A stretch of DNA of 64,000 nt. Origin: Palsa-461 sp963768185 (GTDB taxonomy: Bacteria; Actinomycetota; Acidimicrobiia; Acidimicrobiales; RAAP-2). The translations under genes and the position numbers were made by a program. The notes beneath the pieces were generated by a model. It saw only the letters and a list, made by a program, of their open reading frames with translations, made no database searches and was not told where the DNA came from. Of this stretch, positions 34,636 to 45,488 are shown piece by piece; the stretch's first letter is position 1; every line of letters starts with the position of its first letter. The DNA lies in assembly GCA_963768185.1 (NCBI GenBank), contig CAVYGS010000005.1:124001-188000 (forward strand), given 5' to 3'.

Positions 34636-36993
34636 CCAGCCGCAGCCCGTGGCGGGGCGAGATCGCCCGGACCGTCGCGATCACGTCGTCGCCCGAGACC
34701 GGCCTCGAGTACAAGAACCCCTGAGCCAGGTCACAGCCGAGCTCACGTAAGCAGCGCTCCTGTGACTCGTGCTCGACGCCCTCGGCGATGCTCACGGCGT
34801 CAAGGGCCTGGGCCATCGAGCAGATCGCGGCGACCAGCGTCGCGTCGGTCGGGCTGGTCGAGGTGAGCCCGTCGACGAAGCTGCGGTCGATCTTCACGTA
34901 GTCGACCGGGAACTGCTTCAGGTAGGCGAGCGACGCGTAGCCGTTCCCGAAGTCGTCGATGGCGAGGCGGACGCCGAGCTCCTTCAGGCGGATCACCAGA
35001 CCGACGCCTTCGGCCGGGTTGTCCATGAGCGTCGACTCGCTGAGCTCGATGCACAGCGCGTCGGCCGTGAGCCCGGTCTCGGCCAGCGCCGCGGCGCACC
35101 CGGGCCGGGAGCGCGTTGGACTTGAGGTGGAGCGCGGAGACGTTGACCGACACGAAGAGCGCCTCGGCCCCGTGCACCTGGCGCCACCGGGCGAGCTGGC
35201 GGGCCGACTCTCTGATGACCCAGTCACCGATCTCGGTCAAGAGGCCGCTCGCCTCGGCGCACTCGATGAAGAACGAGGCCGGGACGAGGCCACGGGTGGG
35301 CCGGTCCCAGCGCAACAGCGCCTCTAAGCCGGCCACGACGGGCCCGTCCTCGGCCAGGGTCACGATCGGCTGGTACATGAGGCAGAACTCGTCACGCTCG
35401 AGCAGCGCGTCGCAGGTCGTGCTCGAGGGCCAGGCGGTCGGCGATGCGGTCGCGCATCGACTCGTCGAACAGCGTCACCATGTCGCGGCCCGACGCCTTG
35501 GCCTGGTACATCGCCGTGTCGGCATCGCGCAGCATCGTCTCGGCGTCGGCCGTCGGCTCGGCCGCCGAGCTGAGCGCGACGCCGACGCTCGCCGAGACGA
35601 ACAGATCCGATCCGTAGATCCGGAACGGCGCCGCCAGCGCGGCGTGCGCCCGCTCCGCTTCGTGGCGGGCCTGACCGGCCGTCGCCACCGGGAACAGGAC
35701 GAGCGCGAACTCGTCCCCGCCAACCCGGGCCAGGGCGGCGCGGCGGTCGAACGCGTGGCTGAGGCGCTCGCCCACCTCGATCAGCAGCTGGTCGCCGGCG
35801 CTGTAGCCGTGGCCGTCGTTGACCATCTTGAAACGGTCGATGTCCAAGAAGATGACCGCCACACCATCGCGGGCCCGCGCCCCCTCGGCCAGGGCGGCGC
35901 TGATCGAGCGCTCGACGAAGGACCGGTTGCCCAGGCCGGTCAGCGGGTCGTGGGTGACCTGGTGGGACAGGCGGGCCTGGGTCTCGGCGCCGGCCCGCAC
36001 GGCTCGCCAGACCCGCAAACTCGCCAGACTCACCGACACTGCCGCGAAGACCCCCAGGATCATGCGTTGGTAACCGGAGCGGTTCGGATCGCTCAGTCCG
36101 ATGAACGCGAGCAGCGCGGGCGCCAGCACCACCGCGATCAAGCGGTCCCGGGATTCGGTCGGGTCGTTGGTCGGGCTCCAACGGCCGCCGAAGAGCCGGC
36201 GCATCGTCGGGTGCAAAAAGGCGACTCCGAAGGCGCTCGCCGCCAGCAGGTAGCCGACCCCGAGGGCCGAGGGCGCGATGGCGGCGCGGCGCACGTCGGC
36301 CACCAGATAGAGGCCGTCGGCCACGCTCAGGCACACGACCGCGGCGATGACGAAGCGGCCCGAGATGGAGCGCCGGGCCCGGGGCGCGATGCCGATCAGC
36401 GCGACGGCCACCATGTAGACGGCGATCGCCGTCGGCAGCGGGAGGAGGCAGCGCTCGAAGGTCGGCAGGTGGAGGCGGGGGGCGGCGGGTTCCACCAGAT
36501 AGATCCAAACCAGGACGAACGCGCTGACGCCAGCCACCAGGGCCTCGAGCACCATGTCGGGGTTGCGCCGGTCGCGCGGGTGCGGCGCCCGGGCGAGCAC
36601 GGTGACCGCGAACGCGACCAGCACCGAGCCCACCGCGACGAGGACCTCGGGCATGAGGGCGCGCTGGGCGGCGACGGCCCCGAGCGTGTGGCGGTCCAGG
36701 CGCACCCAGCCTCCGAGTGCGAGCAGGACGATCCCGACCCCCAGGACCTCCCAGGGGCCCCGGCGGGGCGGGGCGTTCAGGCGGAGGCCGCCCGCCATCG
36801 CGCCGAGCGTGGCCAGGGCCATGAACGCCAGGGCGGCCTCGTGGAAGACCCAGCCGCCCGGGATCGCGTACAAGAGCGCGACGGCGACACCGAGGGCCCC
36901 GTAGACGGTGGCCGCCAGCGTCGAGCGGTCGGTCAACCAGCGCCCTGCCGGGCGCGGCGTCAACCCGGTGGCCGGGGATGGCATGGGCGCCAA
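34598..36993 (-). CDS. Membrane GGDEF-EAL cyclic-di-GMP enzyme (two frameshifts)
   Basis: About 800 codons. The N-terminal ~330 residues contain about nine hydrophobic segments (LAATVYGALGVAVALLYAI, then MVLEALVAGVSAFVLVWIY, then FVIAAVVCLSVADGLYLVA), a membrane sensor. The GGDEF domain is complete (HDPLTGLGNRSFVERSI, then LARVGGDEFALVLFP). The EAL domain follows in two further frames (VVAGLEALLRWDRPTRGLVP, then LAIDDFGNGYASLAYLKQFP, then SIAEGVEHESQ). Breaks at about 35405 and 35093 are each repaired by one extra GC unit. Catalytic residues of both domains look intact, so it may be bifunctional. Confidence 0.9.
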
Positions 36994-37036
36994 TTATTGG
37001 GTGTCGGCGCGCCCTGCCTGTGGGATACGGACCAGC

Positions 37037-37618
37037 TCAACGCCGCGCCGGCGGCAGGATCCCCCCAAGCAGCTCCACCCGGACCAGCCGGGCGACCTGC
37101 TCGGGGTCCTCGAGATCCCATCGGCCGGGGGCACTCATGTAGGAGAGGACCATCCGGGCCAAGAAGTCGGCCGCATCCTCCACGCTCACCCCGGGGGCCA
37201 ACCCGTGGCGCTCGAGATAGGGGGTGAGGAAGCCCGCCACCAGGCGCACCGTGGTGTCGTTGCGCACCGTCATCGCCGGGAGCAGCACGTCGGGCTCGGT
37301 CCGGAGGACCCGCTGGAGCACCTCGTGGCCGGTGATCGCCCGGTGGGCGAACATGAGGCCGCGCTCGATCACCTCCTCGAGGGTGGCCGCGTCCTTCACC
37401 TCGTCGTAGAGGCGGGCGAAGAACCGGTCGTACTCCCAGCCGATGGCGGCGCCGATGAGCTCGTCGCGGCCCCCCGGGAAATAGCGGTACAGCGTGGATC
37501 GCGAGAGCCCGGACTGGCGGGTGACGTCCTCGACCGAGGTCTTGGCGAGGCCCCAACGGGCGATGCACGCGTAGGCCGCCTCCAAGATGCGCTCCCTCGT
37601 GTCGGGCGCGTCGACCAC
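37037..37618 (-). CDS. TetR-family regulator
   Basis: 193 aa in one frame. The DNA-binding domain is typical: RERILEAAYACIARWGLAKT, then VEDVTRQSGLSRSTLYRYFP. The ligand domain ends with ARLVRVELLGGILPP. It starts 5 nt after dapB stops, so it is cotranscribed with the lysine gene, although a link in function is unlikely. Its closest relative in this window is the broken TetR gene at 31737-32501. The next gene downstream on this strand is the insertion boundary of the second island. Confidence 0.9.
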   Translation of the reverse strand: MVDAPDTRERILEAAYACIARWGLAKTSVEDVTRQSGLSRSTLYRYFPGGRDELIGAAIGWEYDRFFARLYDEVKDAATLEEVIERGLMFAHRAITGHEVLQRVLRTEPDVLLPAMTVRNDTTVRLVAGFLTPYLERHGLAPGVSVEDAADFLARMVLSYMSAPGRWDLEDPEQVARLVRVELLGGILPPARR

Positions 37619-37622
37619 CGGC

Positions 37623-38435
37623 CTAGTAGGGGTCGAGCAGGGCGCCCAGGCCGAAGGTGAGCCCCGGGCGGTCGGCTACCTGGCGGATGGCGAGGAGGAC
37701 GCCGGGCATGAAGGAGCGCCGGTCGAAGGAGTCGTGGCGGATGGTGAGGGTCTGGCCGGCCGCCCCGAAGACCACCTCTTCGTGCGCGACCAGGCCCGGC
37801 AGACGCACCGCGTGGACCCGGATCCCCATCGGCCCGAGGCCGCCCCGCGCGCACTCGAGGTTCACCTCGGTGGTCGGGTCATCGTTGAAGGGCCCCGCCC
37901 CCGACTCCTCACGAGCCAGCGCGATCCGCTCGGCGGTGTGCAACGCGGTGCCAGAGGGCGCGTCGACCTTGGCGTCGTGGTGGAGCTCGATGATCTCGAC
38001 GCCATCCATCACCGGCGCGGCGAGCTCGCAGAACCGCGTGAGCAGCGCCGCCCCCAGCGCGAAGTTCGGCGCGATCACACAGTTGGCCGCCGACCCCGCG
38101 AACAGCTCGCGGGCCCGCCCAACCACCGCCGGGGCGATCCCGCTCGTCCCGACCACCGCGTGCACCCCGTGGGCGGCGTAGTACTCGAGCCGCTCGGCGA
38201 TCCCGGTGGCCACCGTGAAGTCCACCACCACCTCGACGCGCGCCGACTCGAGCGACTCCAGACCGTCGGTCACCGCCAGCGCCGGCGATGGCCCCTCCAG
38301 CAGCTCGGAGAGGTCCTGGCCGGCGGCGGCCGGGTCGACGGCGCAGGCGAGCTCCATGTCGTGGGCCTCTTGGACCGCCCCACAGGTCGTCCGGCCCATC
38401 CGGCCGGCCGCGCCGACCACGCCAACCCGGATCAT
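37623..38435 (-). CDS. dapB: 4-hydroxy-tetrahydrodipicolinate reductase
   Basis: NAD(P)H-dependent second step of DAP synthesis, producing the DapD substrate. 270 aa, complete. The nucleotide motif is VGVVGAAGRMGR, the middle strand VVVDFTVATG, and the catalytic segment IIELHHDAKVDAPSGTA with the His pair and Lys. RGGLGPMGIRVHAVRLPGLV is the usual C-terminal signature. The gene lies in the conserved pnp-M16-dapB order, interrupted here by the YfhO-like gene. Confidence 0.95.
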   Translation of the reverse strand: MIRVGVVGAAGRMGRTTCGAVQEAHDMELACAVDPAAAGQDLSELLEGPSPALAVTDGLESLESARVEVVVDFTVATGIAERLEYYAAHGVHAVVGTSGIAPAVVGRARELFAGSAANCVIAPNFALGAALLTRFCELAAPVMDGVEIIELHHDAKVDAPSGTALHTAERIALAREESGAGPFNDDPTTEVNLECARGGLGPMGIRVHAVRLPGLVAHEEVVFGAAGQTLTIRHDSFDRRSFMPGVLLAIRQVADRPGLTFGLGALLDPY

Positions 38436-38445
38436 CGGGCGAAGG

Positions 38446-41193
38446 CTACCGGTCTGCGCTCGCCGCAGGCGGTGCTGCCCGTCGGCGGCGCCGACGGAGC
38501 CCGACCGCCGCGCACCAGAACACCGCGACCACCCCGACCGCCGAGGCGATGCCCCCCAAGGAGAGCCCTGAAGGCCAGTAGGAGAAGGTGAGGGTCCAAC
38601 GCCCCGGCGGGACCCTCACCGCCTGGACCAAGCCGACCTCGAACACCCGGAGGGTGCGGGTCGCCCCGCCGCCGACCGGCCTCGCCGCCACCTGCCAGCC
38701 GGGCAGGTAGGCCTCGCTGCGGATCACCGTGGCCGGGCCGGGCGTGTCGACCACGTCGGTCTCGGTCCCCCACTCCGTCGTCGACACCCGCGTGACCGTC
38801 GCCCCGGGCGCGCCGGTCACCCGGACCGGGGGCGCCAGGTCGTCGGTGCGGAACCGCCCGTAGCCGTTCCACAGACCGCTGAGGTGCCACTGGGCCTGGC
38901 CGAGCGCCTGCTGGTACGGGCCGTCGAGCACATAGCGGACCCCGGTCGTCGCCGTCACCGACGACGCGTCACTGACGAGCCGGGCGTCGCCCCGCACCAC
39001 GATGCCGACCGCTTCGAGGGGCGACGCGAATGTGACCACCCGGCCCGTTTGATCCGCGTGCACACGTTCGGCGGGGAACCGCGCCGCCCCGTCGGCGGAC
39101 AACACCCCGACATCGGTGGGGCCGGCAGTGGTGGTCGGATGATCGAACACGATCCGCACGCTCGAGACCGGGAGCTCCCCGCGAAGTACAGGTCCCGCAC
39201 CGAGGTGGTCCCCTCGGGTGGCAGCTGGCCGTTGCATTGGGGCGGGGCCAGGTTCGCGGTGCCGGGCACGATCCGCTGGAGCAGGTTGTTGGGCCCGACG
39301 AACAGCGTGTGCAGGCGGAGCTGCACGAAGACGCCTCGCGCCAGCGCGCATGGGTCCATGGTCGAGATCAGGTGCGACCCGGTCCGGTTGTCGTAGTTGG
39401 CGCTCACGATCGAGCCGTAGCCCTGTACGCTGTCCAATCGGGTCAGCCCGTTGATGTCGGGCTCGGAGAGGTAGCTGAGCAGCGTGATGCTCGGTGCGCC
39501 GATGATCGCGAAGCGCCCGGTCGTGCCGACCTCAGCGGCGGCCGAGGCCCGCGACGGGGACACCGCGCCGCCCGCGAACATCCCGGTCGAACAGGTCAGC
39601 GCGAACAGCCCGAGGTCGCACGCGACCACCACGGTGAGCAGTCGGCGCGCCGCGTCGGGGCGCCATCGGCGCCATGCCCAGAGCACACCCAGCGCGCCCA
39701 GGGCGACCGCCGCCTGGGCGGCCATCCAGGGGCGTTCCCCGGGCGCGTTGTCCGGGCTGGCCCCGTAGGCGACCAGCACCGTTGCCGGGAGGGCGACCGA
39801 GACCCCGGCGGCGATGAACGCCGCCGCCGGTCCGATCGCCGGGACCAGGCGTTCGCGCACCCAGGTGGCCCCGCCCTTCACCCGCTCGCGCCACTCCCCC
39901 GCCAAGAACAGCTCGAGGAAGAAACCGAATCCGATGGCGAGGGCGAGGTCCACGATGCCGAGGCTCCGGCTGTCCAGGCGGACCCGGTTGTAGAAGGGGA
40001 TCAGGGCGAAGACGTGTCCGAGCGGCGTGAAGGTCCCCCAGGACAAGAGCAGGCCGAGCACCGCGAGCACGAGCCAGGGACGCCAATCCCGGGCCCGGGG
40101 GTCCGAGCGGCGCCCGAAGGACCGGATCGCCAGCGTGAAGAACGCCGCGATCGGGAGCAGGCCGACGTAGCCGGTGACCTCGGGCAGGTTGTAGCCGATC
40201 GCGAACGGGGGCTGGCCGAGTATCGCATTGCCGCCGAAGAGGTTCGGCACGAGCAGAAGGACGGTCCACGAGGCGCGCAGCGATCCGAGGCCGAAGAACG
40301 CGTAGTTCTCCGAGGCGCGCTGGGAAGCGAGGATGAACGACCGGCCCGGCAGGAGCTGGGCGGCCCCGATGACCGCCCCCCAGGCCGCGGCCAGCACGCC
40401 GTACCCGACCAGGCGGACCCTCCGGGCCAGGTCGACCGACGCCCCGGGATAGGAGCGGATGGCCAGCCAGAGCAGGACGAAGGGGGCGACCAGCTCGGCC
40501 TCGGCCATGGCGCGCGGCTCCCCGGTCAGAAAGATCAGCCCGAACAGCGAGCCGAGCAGCGCCACCCACGGCCACGGGGTCGTCCGCCGGGCAGCGGGGA
40601 GCTGCTCGAGGGACACCGGACGGGTGCCGAGCACGGCCCACGACAGGCGGAGCAGGCCCAGGACCACGAGGGGCATCCAGGCCATGCCCTGGATGATCCC
40701 GAGGTGGACCAGCTGGCCCGTCATGGCGCCGCCGAACTGGTAGGTCACCGCGGCCAACAGACACGCGTAGGGCCGGATCGAGAACTGTCGCAGCAACGCG
40801 TACATGCCGAGCCCGGCGGCCCAGTACACCGCAAGGAGGTTGAGCACCCACGCGAGGACGCCCGGGAGTACCGCGAACAGGAGCGTCCCCGGATAGAAGG
40901 AGCCCGCGTTCAGCCCGCCCAAGAGCGGCGAACCCGACCAGATCGTCGGGTTCCACAACGGGAGATGTCCCTGGCGGATGTCCGAACCCGACAGCACGCG
41001 CAGCGGATAGTTCTGCAGGAGGTTGTCGAAGCTGATCGGCGGGTGTCCGGTCATGGCCGGGATCGCGAACACGAGCACGGGGAGCGCGACCAGGAACGCG
41101 ACCGGACCGCGCGTTGGGAGAGGTCCGCCACCGGACGCGGATGCGCCCCGGGTGCTCCACCGACTCGGTGGCGACCGCCCGCACGCTCGCCAC
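38446..41193 (-). CDS. YfhO-like polytopic membrane protein (two frameshifts)
   Basis: About 915 codons. Start GTG 41193 (VASVRAVATESVEHPGRIRV) is in another frame from the body; a lost GC unit near 41108-41114 joins it to the first membrane segment (FLVALPVLVFAIPAM). A dozen or more transmembrane helices follow, with the large-loop motif YPLRVLSGSDIRQGHLPLWN seen in YfhO/PMT-like proteins. A second break near 39171-39183 joins to an extracytoplasmic beta-rich domain (SSVRIVFDHPTTTAGP) and a last helix before a basic C-terminus. YfhO relatives act in lipid-linked sugar transfer to wall polymers; the substrate here is unknown. Confidence 0.8.
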
Positions 41194-41203
41194 TGGTGAA
41201 GCC

Positions 41204-42496
41204 TTAGGCCACGTGGCCGCTGAGACCGAGGGCGGCGCCGTCGAACGCATCGGGTTCGAACGGACCGACGACGGCCAGCGTCCGGGGCGCGACGACCAGT
41301 TGCGCCGCGACCCGCCGGACGTCATCGAGGTCCAGGGCCTCGATCAATGCGAGGATCTCATCGACCGTCTTCGCCTCGCCGTGGAGCAGGAGTCCCGCGC
41401 CGAGCCGGCTCATCCGCGCGCCGGAGTCTTCGCAGGCGAGCAGGGCCTCGGCGCGCAGGTTCCCCTTGGCCACGGCCAGCTCGCGCTCGGTGATCCCCGA
41501 GTCGGCCAGGAGCTCCAGCTCGCCGACCACGATCCCGAGCACCTCGTGCGCGTAGTCGGGCGCGGTGCCCACGACGACGCAGAGCGAGCCGGCGTCTTCG
41601 TAGGCGAGGCGCTCGGAGCCGATCGAGTAGGCGAGGCCGCGCTGCTCGCGGACCTTCTGGAACAGCCGGCTCGACATTCCCCCACCCAGCACGTGGTTGA
41701 GCACCGAATAGGCCCAGCGGTCGTCATCAAACCGCGAGACGCAGCGGAGTCCCAGGGTGAGGTGTGCCTGCTCGGTGGGCCGGTGCAAGACGACGAGGGG
41801 CTCCACCGGATCGCCGGGTGCGACGCGGGCGGGCGCCGCGCCGCCGTCTCGACCCCCAAAGCGCGCCTCGACGGCCCGGGCCACCTCCTCGTGCCCGCAG
41901 TCCCCGGCGACCGAGACGACCATGTTCTTCGGCCTGTAGTGGCGCTCGAAAAACGCTCGCACGTCGGACTCGGTGATCTTCCCGACACTCTCGGCGGTAC
42001 CGAGCGCGTCGCGCCCGAGCGGATGCTCGGGAAAGAGGGCTTCGAAGCAGCGCTCAATCACCAAGTCGGCCGGATCGTCGAGGTGCATCAGGATCTCGTC
42101 CAGGATCACCGTGCGCTCGGCTTCGAGGTCCGTCGCCCTGAGCGCGGATCCCACATGATCTCGCTCAAGATGTCGAGCCCGAGCGGTAGGTGATCGGACA
42201 AGAGGCGCACGTAGAAGGCCGTGTACTCCTTCGTCGTGTACGCGTTGCAGTCCCCGCCGACCTCGTCGAGCGCCTCGGCAATGTCCGATGCGGTCGCGCG
42301 TGGAGGTGCCCTTGAACAGCAGGTGCTCAAGGAAGTGCGAGGCACCCGCGATCTCCTCGGGCTCGTCGCGCGAGCCGCTGCCGACCCAGAAGCCCACCGC
42401 GACCGACCGCACCTCGGCCATCGTCTCGGTGACCAGACGGAGCCCCGAGGCCAGCGTCTCGGTCGTGAAGGGGGGCTCGACCCCCCGAGTGCTCAA
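41204..42496 (-). CDS. M16-family zinc peptidase (two frameshifts)
   Basis: Mitochondrial-processing-peptidase-like protease found next to pnp in actinobacteria. TTG 42496 overlaps the pnp stop in TTGA. The inverted zinc motif HxxEH is HFLEHLLFKGT. The second ligand region follows in another frame (SDIAEALDEVGGDCNAYTTK, then EYTAFYVRLLSDHLP). The first frame resumes at LEAERTVILDEILMHLDD. Breaks are near 42293-42300 (one GC unit) and 42141-42152. The C-terminal half is intact (AHLTLGLRCVS, then SSRLFQKVREQRGLAYSI). The intact length is about 430 aa. Confidence 0.9.
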   Translation of the reverse strand: MSTRGVEPPFTTETLASGLRLVTETMAEVRSVAVGFWVGSGSRDEPEEIAGASHFLEHLLFKGTSTRDRIGHCRGARRGRRGLQRVHDEGVHGLLRAPLVRSPTARARHLERDHVGSALRATDLEAERTVILDEILMHLDDPADLVIERCFEALFPEHPLGRDALGTAESVGKITESDVRAFFERHYRPKNMVVSVAGDCGHEEVARAVEARFGGRDGGAAPARVAPGDPVEPLVVLHRPTEQAHLTLGLRCVSRFDDDRWAYSVLNHVLGGGMSSRLFQKVREQRGLAYSIGSERLAYEDAGSLCVVVGTAPDYAHEVLGIVVGELELLADSGITERELAVAKGNLRAEALLACEDSGARMSRLGAGLLLHGEAKTVDEILALIEALDLDDVRRVAAQLVVAPRTLAVVGPFEPDAFDGAALGLSGHVA

Positions 42497-44914
42497 CGCC
42501 GACGTTGGGGCCGCCGCCTGCGATCGCGGTCGCGCCCGTCGCCCCCCTGGGATGCCGGGCCGAGGTCGCCCAGCTCGGCGACGAGTTCGGCCTCGAAGGC
42601 GTCCTCGAACGAGGCGAACGACGAGTCGCCGTTGCTCGCACCCTCGTCGTGGCGCGGGCGATCGTCGTGGCGCGGGCGATCGTCGTGGCGCGGGCGCTCA
42701 GATCTCGGTCCTGACTCGGCGGGCGGCACGCCGGCGAGTGACAGAGAAACCTTGCCCTGCTGATCGATGTCGTCGACCCGCACCTCGATCGCCTGGCCGA
42801 GGGTGAGCACGTCCTCCACCGCGCCGACCCGCTTGCCACCCGCCAGCGAGGAGAGCTTGGAGATGTGGAGCAGACCGTCGCGGCCGGGCAGCAGGTTGAC
42901 GAACGCGCCGAACTTGGTCAGGTTCACGACCTTGCCGTTGTAGACCTCGCCGATCTCGGCGGTCGGCGGGTCCAAGATGAGCGAGATCCGTCGCTTGGCC
43001 TCGGCCACCGCGTTGCCGTCCTTCGCCCCGATGGTGACGGTGCCGACCATTCCGTCGTCGTCGACGTTGATGTCCGCGCCGGTCTCCTGCTGGAGCGTGT
43101 TGATGACCTTGCCCTTGGGGCCGATGACCTCGCCGATCTTGTCGATCGGGATCTCCATGGAGACGATCTTGGGGGCGCTCGCCGCGACTTCGTCGCGGGG
43201 CTCAGAGATCGCGCCGGCCATGACCTCCAAGATCTTGAGACGCGCCTCTTTGGCCTGGTGCAGCGCCTTGGACAGCACGTCGGCGGGGAGGCCGTCGATC
43301 TTCGTGTCGAGTTGGAGCGCGGTGACCGCATCCGCGGTGCCGGCCACCTTGAAGTCCATGTCGCCGAAGGCATCCTCCGAACCCAGGATGTCGGTCAGGG
43401 TGACGTATTCGCCGCCCTCGTACACGAGGCCCATGGCGATGCCGGCCACCGGGGCCACGATCGGCACTCCAGCAGCCATCAGCGAGAGCGAGGACCCGCA
43501 CACCGACGCCATGGAGGTCGAGCCGTTCGAGGCCAAGACGTCCGAGACGAGCCGCAGGGTGTAGGGAAAGTCCTCCTGGGAGGGGACGACCGGGAGCAGC
43601 GCCCGCTCGGCCAGAAGGCCGTGGCCGATGTCGCGCCGACGGGGCCCGCGCATCTGCCCGGCCTCGCCAGTGGAAAACGGCGGGAAGTTGTAGTGGTGCA
43701 TGTAGCGCTTGGTGTCGTCCGGCCCGATCGTGTCGAGGAGCTGGTTCATCCGCGGCATGCCGAGCGTGGTCACGTTCAGCACCTGGGTCTCGCCCCGCTG
43801 GAAGAGGGCCGAGCCGTGCGCTGTCGGGAACAGGTCGATCTCAGCCGACAGCGGCCGGATGTCAGTCGTGGTCCGCCCGTCGATGCGGATCCCCTCCTCG
43901 ATGATCCGCTTGCGCACGAGCTTCTTGGTCAGCGCGCGGACGGCGGCCTTGATCTCGCCGGCGCGCTCGGGGAACTCGGCGCCGACCGTTTCCATGATCT
44001 TGGCCGTGGTCTCGTCGATCGCCGCGTTGCGCTCGGCCTTCCCGGCGAGCTTGTTCGCCTCGGCGATGAGCGGGGTGCCGACTTCCTCGACGCGCGGCCA
44101 GAGGTCCTCGCCGTAGTCGCTGAAGGTCTTGAAGTCGATCGTCTCGATCGGGCCGCGGGCCGCGCTGAAGGCGGCGACCAGCTCGCGCTGGAGGTTGATC
44201 GACTCGCGGATCCAGGTCTTGGCCGCCTGGAGCCCGCCGGCCAGCACGTCCTCGTCGACCTTGGGGGCGCCCTCGTCGTAGTAGCTCCACGACCGTTCGG
44301 TGCCGCCGGCCTCGACCATCATGATGGCGATCTCGGCGTCGGGCTCCTCCGAGAGCGCCCGTCCGGCCACTACCAACTCGAAGGTTGACTCGTCGCCCTC
44401 CTGGTAGGTCGGGTGCGGGATCCAGGTGCCGTCGACCGAGTACGCGACGCGCACCGCGCCGATCGGACCGTCGAAGGGGATCCCCGAGATCATGAGGGCG
44501 GCCGATGCCGCGTTGATCGCCAGCACGTCGTGTGGGTTCACCTGGTCGGCGCCGAAGATCGTGCCGACGACGTGGATGTCGTTGCGGAAGCCCTTGGGGA
44601 ACGAGGGGCGCAGCGGGCGGTCGATGAGCCGGCAGGTGAGGATCGCCTGATCGCTGGCGCGACCCTCCCGGCGGAAGAACGAGCCGGGGATCTTTCCCGC
44701 GGCGTACGCCGCGCTCCTCGATGTCGACGGTCAGCGGGAAGAAGTCGGTCCCTTCACGCACCGATCGCGATGCGACGGCGGTGGCCAAGACGACGGTGTC
44801 GCCAATGCGACCGACGACCGCGCCGTCGGCCAGCTGGGCAAGTTTGCCTGCCTCGAGGGACAGGGTGCGGTCGGTGCCGGAGATCGGCGCCGAAACGGAG
44901 ATGGCCTCGGCCAT
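42493..44914 (-). CDS. pnp: Polyribonucleotide nucleotidyltransferase (PNPase, one frameshift)
   Basis: 3'-5' phosphorolytic exoribonuclease of mRNA decay. ATG 44914. The first RNase PH-like domain starts SLEAGKLAQLADGAVVGRIG. The frame breaks at about 44708-44714 in a GC-rich palindrome and resumes at AAGKIP-like sequence, then FRREGRASDQAILTCRLIDR and NDIHVVGTIFGADQ. The second core has FSTGEAGQMRGPRRRDIGHG. KH (EIPIDKIGEVIGPKGKVINT) and S1 (GEVYNGKVVNLTKFGAFVNL) domains follow. The tail has three RPRHD repeats encoded by an 18-bp tandem repeat, then a run of Arg. The intact length is about 808 aa. Confidence 0.95.
42644..42697 (-). repeat. 18-bp tandem repeat, three copies, in the pnp C-terminal tail
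   Basis: CGTCGTGGCGCGGGCGAT recurs with period 18, in frame, and encodes RPRHDD-type units between the S1 domain and the acidic/basic end of PNPase. Confidence 0.85.
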
Positions 44915-45028
44915 ATCGCTCCTTGTGTTCAGGGGCGCCCGGCCGGTTCCCAGTGGTCGAACACCTCCGCTTGGTTGGAGAGGTGATCGGCGACTGGCAG
45001 CCGACTTCGAACGCCCGCCTCTATGCGA

Positions 45029-45051
45029 CCGCCCGGCCAACGGCCGGGCGG
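45029..45051 (-). other. Hairpin in the rpsO-pnp intercistronic region
   Basis: Perfect 10-bp stem CCGCCCGGCC/GGCCGGGCGG with a 3-nt loop, 15 nt after the rpsO stop, with no T tract. The rpsO-pnp junction commonly carries RNA structures that affect processing or readthrough; a processing role here is an inference. Confidence 0.6.
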
Positions 45052-45065
45052 AAGATCTGACTGTG

Positions 45066-45323
45066 TTACCGGCGAATGCCGAGCCGGCCGATGAGTTGGC
45101 GGTAGCGCTCCACGTCGTTGCGGGCGACGTAGTCGAGCAGCCTGCGCCGACGGCCGATCAGCTTCATGAGTCCCCGGCGGGTGTGGTGGTCCGACGAGTG
45201 CACCTTCAGGTGGTCGGTCAGGTGCGAGATCCGGTCGGTGAGGAGTGCGATCTGCACCTCCGGCGACCCCGTGTCGGACGGGTGGAGCCGGTTCTCGGTG
45301 ATGATCGCCTCTTTGTCGGGCAT
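45066..45323 (-). CDS. rpsO: 30S ribosomal protein S15
   Basis: 85 aa, a near-standard length. The sequence is fully typical: GSPEVQIALLTDRISHLTDH, then HHTRRGLMKLIGRRRRLLDY and ERYRQLIGRLGIRR. ATG 45323. It binds 16S rRNA early in small-subunit assembly. It lies between ribF and pnp in the conserved order. The 165 nt upstream to the ribF stop contain a small CCGGC-TTC-GCCGG hairpin and probably the rpsO promoter. Confidence 0.97.
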   Translation of the reverse strand: MPDKEAIITENRLHPSDTGSPEVQIALLTDRISHLTDHLKVHSSDHHTRRGLMKLIGRRRRLLDYVARNDVERYRQLIGRLGIRR

Positions 45324-45488
45324 ACGGCGAAACCTACTCAGGTGGTCGGGACGGCGGAGCCGAACGCCCAGAGGCGCCCGGCGAAGCCGGCGGCGTGCCC
45401 TGGTGCACGCTCCGGTGCGGACCACGTGGCCCGCTCCAAACAGGAGAGGCTAGCAGGAAGGACATGGTCCGACCGGCGCGCAGCGGGC

